Origin: CAYRNY01 sp964425755
GTDB taxonomy: Bacteria > Chloroflexota > Anaerolineae > Aggregatilineales > Aggregatilineaceae
Assembly: GCA_964425755.1 (NCBI GenBank)
Contig: CAYRNY010000023.1
Coordinates: forward strand, 1-58,037
Length of the DNA: 58,037 nucleotides
Reading direction: 5' to 3'
Below the pieces are notes generated by a model. That model ran no database searches, was not told where the DNA came from, and saw only the letters and a list, made by a program, of their open reading frames with translations. The translations under genes were made by a program, and so were the position numbers. Shown piece by piece: positions 1 through 8,911 of the stretch; within the stretch, counting starts at the first letter, position 1, and the number at the start of each line of letters is the position of its first letter.

Positions 1-36
1 GACCTGGAAACGATCTATGAAACCTTGGCTGCCTAA
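1..36 (+). CDS. 3' end of an unidentified gene (partial)
   Basis: Frame 1 reads DLETIYETLAA and then stops with TAA at 34-36. The composition looks like an amphipathic C-terminal helix, and the stop is followed by a 76-base gap with a new ribosome binding site, so this is probably the end of a real upstream gene cut by the window edge. Eleven residues are too few to name a family. Confidence 0.4.
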   Translation, partial: DLETIYETLAA

Positions 37-112
37 AAGTGCATAACTTCAGTTAAAGTATTTGTTTCTTTTGAACTGGTATCGTGTCACTACGTATTTC
101 GGAGATTACACC

Positions 113-778
113 ATGCTTGTCGAAGATTGCATGACCTCTAACCCCATCACCGCCACGCCTGACACAACACACAAACAGGCTGCCGAGATAATGCGTGAAC
201 ACAAGATTCACCATCTCCCCGTGGTTACAAAAGAGGGCCGGCTGGCCGGTATTGTTGTGGAAGAAGATTTGCTCGCGGCACAGCCATCCCCCGCGACCAC
301 ACTCAGCATTTATGAAATACACAGCTTGCTTTCGCGCTTGAAACTGAAAGACATCATGAGCCAGAAGGTCTTCACCACGACACCCGACTGCCCGCTCGAA
401 GAGGCGGCACGCCTGATGCTTGAGCAGGATATTGGCTGCCTGCCCGTCATGGAACATGAGAAGCTCGTCGGCATCATCACCGATACGGATATTTTCCGAG
501 CGCTGGTGATGCTGCTAGGGGGCGGAAAAGAGGGCGCGCGCTTCACGCTTCACCTGCCGCACAAGCCCGGTGAGCTGGCCCTGGTCGCGCAGACGGTGGC
601 TGATGCCGGTGGCAACATCATCAGCGTCACGACCTGGCACAGCAACAAGGACGATAAAGCGTATATCACGATCAAGGAACAAGGCGCTGATTACACCGCA
701 CTTAAACAGGCCCTGGAAGACCTGGAAGATGTGGCCGTCGTCGACTTGCGCGACAGCCCGGGTTATCGGCAACGCTAA
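113..778 (+). CDS. CBS-domain pair with C-terminal ACT domain (AcuB-like)
   Basis: The protein has 221 residues. Two CBS motifs (about residues 1-55 and 78-133) form a Bateman module; the first opens with VEDCMTSNPITATPD and both end in the usual G-I-(V/I)-x-x-x-D-(L/I) signature. An ACT domain follows (about 143-210). CBS pairs bind adenosyl nucleotides and ACT domains bind amino acids or other small effectors, so this is a cytosolic ligand sensor rather than an enzyme; the same order occurs in AcuB-type proteins. The ATG at 113 was chosen because GGAG (101-104) lies 8 bases upstream; an in-frame TTG at 62 has no such site. It faces the next gene, so the context does not indicate a target. 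The domain call is firm; the physiological role is unknown. Confidence 0.85.
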   Translation: MLVEDCMTSNPITATPDTTHKQAAEIMREHKIHHLPVVTKEGRLAGIVVEEDLLAAQPSPATTLSIYEIHSLLSRLKLKDIMSQKVFTTTPDCPLEEAARLMLEQDIGCLPVMEHEKLVGIITDTDIFRALVMLLGGGKEGARFTLHLPHKPGELALVAQTVADAGGNIISVTTWHSNKDDKAYITIKEQGADYTALKQALEDLEDVAVVDLRDSPGYRQR

Positions 779-787
779 TGCCATGTT

Positions 788-834
788 GGGGGAGAGAGGT
801 CGCGCGCAGCCTCAACGCAGACAAGCTCTCCCCC
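788..834. terminator. Inverted repeat between convergent genes
   Basis: A 9-base arm GGGGGAGAG (788-796) is matched perfectly by CTCTCCCCC (826-834) across a 29-base loop. It lies between two converging genes, so a bidirectional transcription stop is plausible, but there is no T-tract on either side and the loop is long. Confidence 0.35.
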
Positions 835-909
835 GCTGGAATCTCGCTTCCGGCGCTCACCTGGGGCGCGGTCGCCAGCGCCAAACCAGGTTATGCGCGC
901 CAGCGTGCC

Positions 910-2634
910 TTACCAGTTGCGGAACCCCGAATAGTAGTAGACGTGCTGGCAATTTGGCTCGCTGTTTAACACGAGGCTCATGGTCATCGCCAGCGTCGTT
1001 TCGCTGGTGAACCGGAGCGTCATATTGACCGTCCCCGTCCCGTTGACGTTCGGCCCGGAATAGGCGTATACGTTCGGCTGGACCTGCGTCAGCATATACG
1101 GTGCCGGTTCCATGCCTTTCCAGGATATCCCCCCGGCGGCTGGCGCAATCGCCGCGAGGTGATCGCAGAAGTTGATCGCAGGCGCGCCGGAGCATTCACC
1201 GCTCATGTTATCCTCACCGGGCTGCATCTGCCAGACGGAGTTGGCCGCCGGAGCCAGGTCGACGCCGCCGGTTGAGTCACCGGCGCTGCCCGATGCCTCC
1301 GGCCCTTGCGGAGCGACCACAGAGGGCGCTTCGGCCTGCGCGATTTCGGCACACGCTCCGATCGTGCGAACCTCGGATTGCGTCGCCCAGGCTGTCCGGG
1401 CCCCGGTGTCCAGTTCCCACCAGGTGGTGCCCTCCGGATCGCCGGCCCAGGCCACTACGGGGTAACTCGCATTCGCTGAGACCGCGCCAAGCACGCCGCG
1501 ATTCGGGCCGGGGCCCACGTGAAGCCAGGCATCAGCATTCGGCGCAGCCAGCCCTGCCGTGCAGGCAATCGGCGCCGGCAGCAAGTCTAACGGGGCATAG
1601 GCAACGCTTGAGAACGGATATGTTCCCAGCGCGAGAGGCGCGGCGACAGGCGTCAGGCCATCCTCACCCCCCAGATCAACCCGCAGCCTGCTACCCATCT
1701 CGGCATCCAGTGTCACGCCCCGTGCCGCGACCGAACCGCTTCCCGCCAGCAGTCTGACGTCCAGCGCATCGTCAGCCACAGCCGTCACGAGCAGTGTGGC
1801 GTCCGCGAATGTAAGCGTCACCTGGTTGATGCGCACGCTGGCAGGCTCCGTGCCGGTGCGCTGCAGCAACAGGCCCGAAGGCGCGGCTGCACACGTGGAC
1901 GATGAGCCAGTAGTCAGGCTGAAAGCCTGGAAGGGTTCGCCGGCCTCGAAGACGGGGGTTACGTCATTGGGCGGGAGCACATCGAGCGCTTCCAGATCGC
2001 CGTCCCAACCGATCAACGGCGTGAACACCCAGGCGATCCCACCGGAGAACTGCACCCGTACCCAGTCCCCCTGCTGGTTGCGCCCGTCTGCGATAGCCTG
2101 CTCGCCAGCGGCAAGCTGCCCGATCACGGCATAGGTGATACCGGCCCCGTTGCGCAGGTTGATCACCGCGTCGCCGCGATTGTACACCGGCAGCGTGAAG
2201 CGTTCCTGCACCACCTGTCCGGGGCGCGTAAGCGTCGCCTCGCCGAACACAACCGCTGTTACACCGGCGTCGGATTCGGTCGCCCCGGCAGGCAGCTTCA
2301 GCACTGCCAGTCCCCACTGTTCTGCACCCGGATCGGCGGGCGACGAAACGATCTCACCCACGCGATCCAGCTTGACCACCTCACTGCTGGCGAGCGTCAG
2401 GTCCTCGCCGTCCTGCGCATATACGGACACGGCATCGCTGCCCAGGCATAGCTCGCCGCGCGCCACCCCTTCGCAGGTCTGCAACGCCTCCGCCAGCACC
2501 TGCCCGGAAAGCTGCTCGCACGTGTCGTCTCCCTGTGCTGCTACCTGGTCGGTGGGCCGGGATATATCGCCTCGTAACGCGCTGCTCGCAAACACGATTG
2601 CTGCCAACATCAGACTCATACGCCAGATTTTCAT
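910..2634 (-). CDS. Secreted protein with bacterial SH3 domains
   Basis: The protein has 574 residues. An N-terminal hydrophobic stretch (about residues 5-20) looks like a signal peptide or anchor. A bacterial SH3 domain is visible at about 155-207 (NLRNGAGITYAVIGQL, then GDWVRVQF and AWVF), and a second SH3-like stretch at about 380-445 (WLHVGPGPNRGVLGAV ... WWELDTG). SH3_3-type domains bind cell-wall peptides or glycans, so an envelope role is likely. The Cys-rich C-terminus is not recognised. The ATG at 2634 is preceded by GGGAGAG; an in-frame extension upstream lacks a ribosome site and would hide the signal peptide. It is divergent from the small lipoprotein gene. No enzyme motif was seen. 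Confidence 0.75.
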   Translation of the reverse strand: MKIWRMSLMLAAIVFASSALRGDISRPTDQVAAQGDDTCEQLSGQVLAEALQTCEGVARGELCLGSDAVSVYAQDGEDLTLASSEVVKLDRVGEIVSSPADPGAEQWGLAVLKLPAGATESDAGVTAVVFGEATLTRPGQVVQERFTLPVYNRGDAVINLRNGAGITYAVIGQLAAGEQAIADGRNQQGDWVRVQFSGGIAWVFTPLIGWDGDLEALDVLPPNDVTPVFEAGEPFQAFSLTTGSSSTCAAAPSGLLLQRTGTEPASVRINQVTLTFADATLLVTAVADDALDVRLLAGSGSVAARGVTLDAEMGSRLRVDLGGEDGLTPVAAPLALGTYPFSSVAYAPLDLLPAPIACTAGLAAPNADAWLHVGPGPNRGVLGAVSANASYPVVAWAGDPEGTTWWELDTGARTAWATQSEVRTIGACAEIAQAEAPSVVAPQGPEASGSAGDSTGGVDLAPAANSVWQMQPGEDNMSGECSGAPAINFCDHLAAIAPAAGGISWKGMEPAPYMLTQVQPNVYAYSGPNVNGTGTVNMTLRFTSETTLAMTMSLVLNSEPNCQHVYYYSGFRNW

Positions 2635-2665
2635 GATATGCTCTCCCACAAAACATGATCCCGGA

Positions 2666-2695
2666 TTGGGCTTGTTTGTCTCAGCACTATATAAT
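2666..2695 (+). promoter_or_regulatory. Putative sigma-70-type promoter for the small lipoprotein gene
   Basis: TTGGGC (2666-2671) and a consensus TATAAT (2690-2695) are separated by 18 bases, about 50 bases before the ATG at 2747. The -10 is a perfect match and the -35 is weak. Confidence 0.45.
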
Positions 2696-2746
2696 CGCGA
2701 TCGGTCATAGCATGTGTCATATCGATGCAGCAAAAAGGACTCCGTC

Positions 2747-3139
2747 ATGCGCCACATTCTGTTGCTTGCCGCCACCGTCGTGATTGGCCTGCTAACCCTG
2801 GCCGCGTGCGCCGATCAAGATAGCGCCACCGATGCCATCGCGCGTTATCTCAAGGCGCAGGTCGCCGGTGATACGGACCAACTCATCGCCGGTTCCTGCC
2901 CGGAGTGGGAAGCCGGCGCTAAAGCCGCGGCTGCCGCCTTCCAGTCCGTCGATGCCGACATCGAGAACCTCTCGTGCAAAGAAACAGGCAAGGATGGCGA
3001 CTACACATTGGTCACCTGCTCGGGCACAATCGTGCTTCAGTATCGCGGCGAAGACCAGCGCAGGCAAGCGTTGCCCGGCCTTACGTATCGCGCCATCGAA
3101 CAGGATGGCGCGTGGAAGATGTGCGGCACGCAAGAGTGA
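2747..3139 (+). CDS. Small putative lipoprotein
   Basis: The product has 130 residues. It begins with a short charged region, a hydrophobic core and the lipobox L-A-A-C (Cys about residue 21), so it is likely exported and lipid-anchored. The mature part alternates helix-like (TDAIARYLKAQVAGDTDQLI) and strand-like stretches ending in a W-K-x-C-G motif, reminiscent of small NTF2/DUF4878-like lipoproteins in which a helical N-terminus precedes a curved sheet. That resemblance is from pattern only. AAGGA (2735-2739) lies 7 bases before the ATG. The function is unknown; the neighbours suggest the cell surface. Confidence 0.7.
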   Translation: MRHILLLAATVVIGLLTLAACADQDSATDAIARYLKAQVAGDTDQLIAGSCPEWEAGAKAAAAAFQSVDADIENLSCKETGKDGDYTLVTCSGTIVLQYRGEDQRRQALPGLTYRAIEQDGAWKMCGTQE

Positions 3140-3142
3140 TCG

Positions 3143-4090
3143 CTACGTCTCAGGCGCCACTGATGACTGCAGCACGGCAGCCAGCGTTTCGAGCGTCAAC
3201 AGGTTGCGCACGGTGAATCCAGCCTGCATATTGTCGCCCAGAAAATAACAGCTCGCACCATTTGGCGGCGCGCTGAGATGTGTCGGATCGTCCGGATCAA
3301 TGCCCTGGTTGGGCAGCGTCTCAAGCGCGCGCCACAGATTGATCAACGGGATATCGTAATCCAGCGCAACTTGAACCACGATCTGATTGTACAGCACGGA
3401 CTTTTCGGGAAATTCGGGCCGGTGCGGGAACGTGCTCAAAACCGGCAGCGCGTCGCGGCGGATCGTCTCGGTCACGATCGAGCGCAGCGAAAAATCAAAC
3501 TGCGCGCTGTCCAGGTAGAACACGTCGTTTGTACCGAACATGATCAACGCGACGCTGGGCTGCATGATGCGCATCTCGCAGGCCAGCGGCGTTTCGCCCG
3601 GCTCGCAGAATTCAGGATTTGCCCACAGGCTATCGAGTGTGCTGGCGGCGTTGAAGCCCCCTGCTGTCGCCTGGCTAATCCGGGAAAATGCGTTGTGCTC
3701 GTCCGTGACGAAGTGATCGATCACCGCTTCCAGGTGCTCGTATTCGCCCAGCGCGTAATCACCTTCGCCAATGGGCCGCAAAAAATACGGGTTATCGGTC
3801 ATGCAGTCGCCCACTTTGATGAAGCTATGCGGATCGCTGCCCCGCGCCAACGCGTACCGGTAGATCAGCCCGGCGTGCTCGCTGATCACGGGCACCGGCG
3901 GATAGGCGTGCAGATCAAGTGCCGCGACAGCATCCAGATCGAGTGCGCCGGGGGTGGGGTCGGGCGGCGGGACAAGCGTAGGGGTCATGCCAACTGCGGC
4001 CCCAACACCCGCCTTGCCGATTGCAACGGTCAGCCACACGCCTAACAACGCCATGCAAATAAGCGCGAACGCCGGGGTCATTTTCCGCAT
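3143..4090 (-). CDS. SGNH-hydrolase-like exported protein, GDC variant (paralogue A)
   Basis: The protein has 315 residues with one N-terminal membrane segment or signal (about residues 7-35) and a short Pro-rich linker. The SGNH/GDSL landmarks are present but altered: block I reads GDC (residues 94-96) where the serine nucleophile is expected, block III is an intact GTND (186-189), and the terminal acid/base pair is D268-P-T-H271. A Cys pair spaced by eight residues (162 and 171) is shared with the three paralogues downstream. SGNH enzymes usually remove acyl groups from glycans or lipids. Whether Cys serves as nucleophile here cannot be told. The ATG at 4090 has GGAG 6 bases upstream. This is the only copy without an SH3 domain, and it is divergent from paralogue B. 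Confidence 0.78.
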   Translation of the reverse strand: MRKMTPAFALICMALLGVWLTVAIGKAGVGAAVGMTPTLVPPPDPTPGALDLDAVAALDLHAYPPVPVISEHAGLIYRYALARGSDPHSFIKVGDCMTDNPYFLRPIGEGDYALGEYEHLEAVIDHFVTDEHNAFSRISQATAGGFNAASTLDSLWANPEFCEPGETPLACEMRIMQPSVALIMFGTNDVFYLDSAQFDFSLRSIVTETIRRDALPVLSTFPHRPEFPEKSVLYNQIVVQVALDYDIPLINLWRALETLPNQGIDPDDPTHLSAPPNGASCYFLGDNMQAGFTVRNLLTLETLAAVLQSSVAPET

Positions 4091-4125
4091 ATCTATCTCC
4101 ACTATCAACAATTTCTTGTGGCGAG

Positions 4126-4152
4126 TTTACACCCTGCGTCATTTGGTGTAAA
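4126..4152. promoter_or_regulatory. Inverted repeat in divergent intergenic region (possible operator)
   Basis: TTTACACC (4126-4133) and GGTGTAAA (4145-4152) form a perfect 8-base inverted repeat with an 11-base spacer, centred in the 118-base gap between the divergent paralogues A and B. The spacing suits a dimeric regulator, but no regulator in the window is linked to it. Confidence 0.4.
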
Positions 4153-4208
4153 GTCAGTCACACATAACCGATCGCCGCTGCGCGGGTTATGAAGGAGTAT
4201 GCTGCATC

Positions 4209-5333
4209 ATGCGCAAATGGACACATTTCACCCTCATCGCTTGCGTATGGGCGCTGATTGTCCCCGCGATTCTGCGCGGTCGTCCGGCAGCCGCGCAAGA
4301 CCTCTTGCAGGCGCGCACGTCTTATGCCGTCACCGTCTACAGCCGCCCGGACCGCACCGGCGCGATCGTCGGCGTCTTGCCGCCGCAGGCCAAGGTGCTG
4401 CTCGAAGCGCGAAATGTGGACATGACCTGGGTGCTCGGGCGCAGCGCGGACGGCATGGTCCGGGGCTGGGTGGAAAGCCGCTACCTGGAGGTAGGGACTG
4501 CGAGCGACACGCCCAAGTTACTCTTCAGCAATGAGAGCATCTTTGCTGCGCCAGCCACCGACCTCGACCTCACGTACCGCACGATCGACCTCAGCGACTA
4601 TCCCATCCTGCCTGCGGATATGGGCCAGGCACGCGCGATCTACGAGCGCGGACAGCAGCGCGGCGCCGATCCCCGTGCCATCTCGAAGATCGGCGATTGC
4701 ATCTCGGACAACCAGCATTTCCTGAGTCCCTTTGGTTTGGACGAATACCATCTTGCCAGCTACGGCGGGCTTGAACCAGTGATCCGTCATTTTCATGAGG
4801 CGCTGGCCTATGACAGCCTGGCCGCCTATGACGGGCTGGTCACTGGCGCGGTGCTGGACTCCACCTTCGCCAACCCGCAGAGCTGCCTGCCCGGCGAATC
4901 GCCTCTACGATGCGAGTATCGCGTCCACCGTCCCAGTGTCGCCATCATCATGTTCGGCGCGCAAGACCTGCTGTTCACGCCAGCGGAAGACTTCGACCGC
5001 AATCTGCGCCAGATCGTGCACGAAACCATTCAGGCGGGCGTGCTGCCGATCATGAGCACGTTTCCCGGCAACCTGGAGCATTGGGACGAATCGATTCGTT
5101 ACAATCAGATCGTGGTCAAGGTCGCGTTGGATTACGATGTGCCGCTGATAAACCTGTGGCGCGCGCTGTATAACCTGCCGAATCACGGTCTTAACGCTGA
5201 CGGGCGGCATCTCAGCTTACCCCTCACGACGTCTGGCGACTTCTCGCCCGACAATCTGCAACGCGGCTACCCGCTGCGCAATCTGATCACGCTCCAGGCG
5301 CTGGATACGGTCTGGCGGGCAGTCATGTACTAA
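4209..5333 (+). CDS. Secreted SH3-SGNH-hydrolase-like protein, GDC variant (paralogue B)
   Basis: The protein has 374 residues: a signal peptide ending near AAAQ (residue 30), one bacterial SH3 domain (about 35-97, with RGWVESRYLEV) and a C-terminal SGNH-like domain (about 125-374). Block I is GDC (162-164) instead of GDS, block III is GAQD (250-253) instead of GxND, and the D331-G-R-H334 pair is kept. Loss of both the Ser and the oxyanion-hole Asn suggests altered chemistry or a binding role. The Cys pair (226 and 235) matches the paralogues. AAGGAG (4192-4197) lies 11 bases before the ATG. The SH3 domain probably tethers it to the cell wall. Confidence 0.78.
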   Translation: MRKWTHFTLIACVWALIVPAILRGRPAAAQDLLQARTSYAVTVYSRPDRTGAIVGVLPPQAKVLLEARNVDMTWVLGRSADGMVRGWVESRYLEVGTASDTPKLLFSNESIFAAPATDLDLTYRTIDLSDYPILPADMGQARAIYERGQQRGADPRAISKIGDCISDNQHFLSPFGLDEYHLASYGGLEPVIRHFHEALAYDSLAAYDGLVTGAVLDSTFANPQSCLPGESPLRCEYRVHRPSVAIIMFGAQDLLFTPAEDFDRNLRQIVHETIQAGVLPIMSTFPGNLEHWDESIRYNQIVVKVALDYDVPLINLWRALYNLPNHGLNADGRHLSLPLTTSGDFSPDNLQRGYPLRNLITLQALDTVWRAVMY

Positions 5334-5341
5334 AGCCCTAC

Positions 5342-5369
5342 TTGCACAAGACGCAACATCATGTACAGT
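5342..5369 (+). promoter_or_regulatory. Putative promoter for paralogue C
   Basis: TTGCAC (5342-5347) and TACAGT (5364-5369) have a 16-base spacer and lie about 95 bases before the ATG at 5464. Both boxes match the sigma-70 consensus in four of six positions. Confidence 0.3.
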
Positions 5370-5463
5370 GAAGTTACCAATATGCAGCGTATTCTCGTCT
5401 CCCAAAGCACGACCGTGCGTGACGGGTGCGGCGTCCCACACGCCAGAGAAGGAGCTTGTTCAG

Positions 5464-6930
5464 ATGATCCGCAGATTCGCTTTAACCGCCCTGGTCGCAC
5501 TCTTGAGCGCGGCCCTCGTGCCGGGGGCCTTTGTGCAGGCGCAGGATGGCGAACACGTCATCACCGCTTACCAGCTCAACATGCGCACAGGCGCAGGGAC
5601 CAACTACGACATCGTCGCCACGCTGCCCCCGGGCACCCCTCTGATCCTGGAAGCGCGTAATGCCGATACCTCGTGGGTGCTGGGGTATACCCTTGATAAC
5701 GCGCACCGGGGCTGGCTCGCCAGTCTCTATTTGCGTTATCCGCCCGGACACGCAGCGGCACAATTGCCCGTCAGTTCAGAGGTCATCGACGCGCCTGCTG
5801 CCGCGCCAGATCAGGTGGCTCCCGCAGCGGACACCGGCCAGGAGCAACCGGAGCCTGCCGGCGGCGTGGGCGCGCACACGAACTACCGGATGAACGTACG
5901 CAGCGGGCCGGGAACCAACTACAGCGCCGTAGGCCAGATCTCTCCCAACGCCGGGCTGATCCTCGAAGCGCGCAACGCGGACGCATCCTGGGTCTTGGGC
6001 CATACGCCGGATAACAGCGTGCGCGGGTGGGTTGCGAGCCTGTACCTGAAATTCTCAATCGCGGCCAGTAGCCTGCCGGTCAGCGCTGAGATCATCGACG
6101 TCCCTGCCGGCGAGTCACGCGTGCCCGCATCTGGGGGAATTAATCCGGGCAGTTTCGACGTGTCACGTGTCAGCGGCATCAACCTGGCCGCCTATCCTGT
6201 TGTGGGCCGCGCAACCGGAACCGCGCGCGCCATCTACGTCGCGGGACGGGCGCGCGGCAACAATCCGCGCGTCGTGACAACGGTCGGTGACTGTTCTTCC
6301 GAACACTGGAACTTCCTTACCCCGTTTTCCTGGGGGGACTATGATCTTGGCGCGTACAGTGATCTGCAGCCCGTGATCGACCACTTCAATGAATCGTTAG
6401 GTTATGACAGCCAGGCCGATCACAACGGCTTTAATGCCAACGCTGTATTAGCGCCGGAGTGGGCCAACCCCGCATATTGCCGCGCCGGTGAGTCGCCGCT
6501 AGAATGCGAGTTCCGGTTGCACAAGCCGAGTGTGGCGATCATCATGTTCGGCACCAGCGACCTGCTCGTCATGACGGCGTCAGAGTTCGATCAGTACATG
6601 CGCGAGATCGTCGAGGAGACCATCGACGCGGGCGTGATCCCGATCCTGAGCACGTTCCCCGGCAACCTGAACTTCTGGGATCGCACCGTGCTGTATAACC
6701 AGATCGTCGTCCGTATCGCGCTCGACTTCGACATCCCGCTGATCAACTTGTGGCTGGCGCTTGAGTCGCTGCCGAATCACGGCCTGGAAGCCGACGGCTT
6801 CCACCTGAGCGAAACCGCATACGGCAAATCCTGCTATCTCACCGGCACCTATCTGCAAAGCGGCTATCCGATGCGTAATCTCGTCACGCTGCAAACGTTG
6901 AACAACGTCTGGCGCGGGGCGATGCGCTAG
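5464..6930 (+). CDS. Secreted double-SH3 SGNH-hydrolase-like protein, GDC variant (paralogue C)
   Basis: The protein has 488 residues. A signal peptide (cleavage near VQAQ, residue 27) precedes two very similar SH3 domains (about 31-92 and 138-197; both contain ILEARNAD and a W-V-L-G stretch), showing an internal duplication. The SGNH-like domain (about 235-488) has GDC (275-277), GTSD (363-366, Asn replaced by Ser) and D444-G-F-H447. The paralogue Cys pair is at 339 and 348. AAGGAG (5449-5454) lies 9 bases before this ATG; an in-frame upstream start would remove the signal-peptide character. It probably acts on or binds the cell wall. It runs in the same direction as paralogue B with a 130-base gap. 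Confidence 0.78.
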   Translation: MIRRFALTALVALLSAALVPGAFVQAQDGEHVITAYQLNMRTGAGTNYDIVATLPPGTPLILEARNADTSWVLGYTLDNAHRGWLASLYLRYPPGHAAAQLPVSSEVIDAPAAAPDQVAPAADTGQEQPEPAGGVGAHTNYRMNVRSGPGTNYSAVGQISPNAGLILEARNADASWVLGHTPDNSVRGWVASLYLKFSIAASSLPVSAEIIDVPAGESRVPASGGINPGSFDVSRVSGINLAAYPVVGRATGTARAIYVAGRARGNNPRVVTTVGDCSSEHWNFLTPFSWGDYDLGAYSDLQPVIDHFNESLGYDSQADHNGFNANAVLAPEWANPAYCRAGESPLECEFRLHKPSVAIIMFGTSDLLVMTASEFDQYMREIVEETIDAGVIPILSTFPGNLNFWDRTVLYNQIVVRIALDFDIPLINLWLALESLPNHGLEADGFHLSETAYGKSCYLTGTYLQSGYPMRNLVTLQTLNNVWRGAMR

Positions 6931-6946
6931 CGACTCCGATCACTAA

Positions 6947-6968
6947 GGGGCAGCGCCGGTGCTGCCCC
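6947..6968. terminator. Stem-loop between convergent SGNH genes
   Basis: GGGGCAGC (6947-6954) pairs perfectly with GCTGCCCC (6961-6968) around a 6-base loop, just after the stop of paralogue C and before the end of the converging paralogue D. The T-tract is only two bases, so termination is likely but not textbook. Confidence 0.55.
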
Positions 6969-7034
6969 CTTCGAACATAAGCGCCGGATCACGGGCATCC
7001 CCACCCGTGCAGGTGAGACACTGCCCCACGCCCG

Positions 7035-8816
7035 TTAAGGATACGGCTCCACCCAGTATTCAGCAGTTGTGCCGCTTGCGGTCCAACCGACCAGGCCCTG
7101 ATAGTCGACCTGCCACCAGCGGTAACCGTCGGCGCACTGCGGGCCGCCGATCACCTGGAACACGCCCTCACCGGGGATGTTGCCGATCTGGGCCGCGCCT
7201 GTCCCCGGCGCGCTGCGCACTTTATTCGGCACCCCCGGCGTGATGCGCCCCTGCCGCCCCACCGTCAAACGCGCGGGCGGCGCGAGCGAACAGTCACCAG
7301 AAGGCGCGACCGGTTGGCCGGGGGCAGGCGCAGCTGTTGCCGGGATCGCCTGGTCGGCATCGTACAACACCTGCTGCCACAACTGGTACAGCACGTACAG
7401 CGCCGTGAGATTGCGCACCGGGTAGCCGTAGCGCAGGTGTTCGGCGTCGAACACCGCGTTCAGGCCGTCCGGCGCTGCTGAAGGGTGCACGCCGTCCGGG
7501 GCCAAGCCCTCCCCCGGCAGCGCGGCCATCGCGGCATAGTAATCCCACAGCGGCACATCATACGCACGCGCCGTCGCCACGATGATCTGGTTGAACTCGA
7601 AAATACGCGCGTCCGTCGCCGGGTTAAAGTGTTTCGGGGGAATGGTGCTCAATACCGGGATCACTCCCCTCGCGATCGACTTCTGCACGATCGCCTGCAG
7701 GTTCGCCTGGAACGTCGCGCTGGGCATGCCACCGGAGTCATTCGTACCGAACATGATCAGCGCCACGGCAGGTTTAGACAGGCGATACTCGCACTCCAGG
7801 GGCGTTTCGCCCGCGCGGCACACGTTGGGATCGGCGTTGGCGGGATCGAGCACGCTTTCCGTGCTCCAGCCGTTCCGCGCGGCGATTGACGCCGCCGCAA
7901 ACGGGTTCGCGCCGCGCCCGTTCGGTCCGGAAAAGAAGCTGATCGCGCCGCCCAGGTAGCCATAATTGCCCAGGGCGTAATTGCCGCGCCCGATTGGTGT
8001 CAAATAATTCGGCGAGGCCGTGATGCTGTCGCCCACCTTCGTGAAGGCGTGCGGGAGGTTCCCCTTTGCCAGCCCGTCAAGGAAGATCTGCCGCGCGTTA
8101 GACGACACCCCCGACACGATGTCACCGGCGACAGGTGCAAGCCCTGCATCAGGTTGTACGTCCTCGGCCATACCGGTTACGCCCACCGTGTTGAGGTCCA
8201 GCGACACATCAACGTAATCGGCGTATACCCAACCCGCCACGCCATCAAGCAGCACGACCTGCAGCCAGGCGTTGTCCCCGGTCCGGCCAATGATGGTCAG
8301 CGGCGTGTTGGCCGCCAGCTTGGACATGATATCACCCGCCGTGCCCGGTGCGGCCCGCAGACGCAGCCCCGTGCACGTCGCGCAGACCTTTGCAGCAGGG
8401 GCCGACGTGGGGGATGGCGTCAGCGAGGACGGCGGCGGCGGCGTGTTGGTGACGTACACCACCGGCGTGAACGTTGGCGGTGGCGCGAATGTGAGTATGG
8501 CGGTTTGCGTCGGTGAGGGAAACGGGGTTGCCACCAGCGTCGGGCGCGGGGTCAGCGTCGGGGAAATGGTAGCCGCCGGTGAGGTCGCTGTATGCGTGGG
8601 TGGAAGCTCGGTTTGAGTTGGCGTTACGGTGCTGGTTGCCGTCGGCGTCGCGGTGGGGGCGGCGGTCGTCGTCGGGAGTGCCGTAGCGGTAGCTGTATGC
8701 TGCGCGACGCGAGTCGCTGGCGCTGTCGGCTCTACCTCGTCCGGTGTGCGGCTGAAGTTACACCCCGCCAGAACCACCCCTACAATGGCTGCTGTAGCGT
8801 ACCATTTCGCCCACAT
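7035..8816 (-). CDS. SH3-SGNH lipoprotein with Thr/Pro-rich linker, GDS type (paralogue D)
   Basis: The protein has 593 residues. The N-terminus ends in a lipobox (VVLAGC, Cys19), so it is likely a lipoprotein. About 110 residues of Thr/Pro/Ala-rich linker (25-140) hold an SH3 domain (about 145-205) away from the membrane. The SGNH domain (about 235-475) is the only one of the four with canonical residues: GDS (262-264), GTND (357-360) and D441-G-V-H444. A C-terminal SH3-like segment (about 510-590) follows. It is therefore the best candidate for an active acyl esterase or transacylase in the array. The ATG at 8816 was chosen; a TTG directly upstream (8819) shares the GGGAG site and is also possible. 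It is divergent from the MBOAT gene. Confidence 0.82.
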   Translation of the reverse strand: MWAKWYATAAIVGVVLAGCNFSRTPDEVEPTAPATRVAQHTATATALPTTTAAPTATPTATSTVTPTQTELPPTHTATSPAATISPTLTPRPTLVATPFPSPTQTAILTFAPPPTFTPVVYVTNTPPPPSSLTPSPTSAPAAKVCATCTGLRLRAAPGTAGDIMSKLAANTPLTIIGRTGDNAWLQVVLLDGVAGWVYADYVDVSLDLNTVGVTGMAEDVQPDAGLAPVAGDIVSGVSSNARQIFLDGLAKGNLPHAFTKVGDSITASPNYLTPIGRGNYALGNYGYLGGAISFFSGPNGRGANPFAAASIAARNGWSTESVLDPANADPNVCRAGETPLECEYRLSKPAVALIMFGTNDSGGMPSATFQANLQAIVQKSIARGVIPVLSTIPPKHFNPATDARIFEFNQIIVATARAYDVPLWDYYAAMAALPGEGLAPDGVHPSAAPDGLNAVFDAEHLRYGYPVRNLTALYVLYQLWQQVLYDADQAIPATAAPAPGQPVAPSGDCSLAPPARLTVGRQGRITPGVPNKVRSAPGTGAAQIGNIPGEGVFQVIGGPQCADGYRWWQVDYQGLVGWTASGTTAEYWVEPYP

Positions 8817-8911
8817 CAACGCTCACTCCCACTCCGTTTTGCACCGGGGGCGATCCTATCCCGTGCTCCCTTACCCTGCAACCTCAACCGTAGCTGCCAA
8901 TCCCCGCACAA

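Noticed and set aside
3278..4045. 255-codon frame opposite SGNH paralogue A
   Set aside because: The opposite strand encodes a protein with clear SGNH motifs and a ribosome site; this frame is an Arg-rich shadow.
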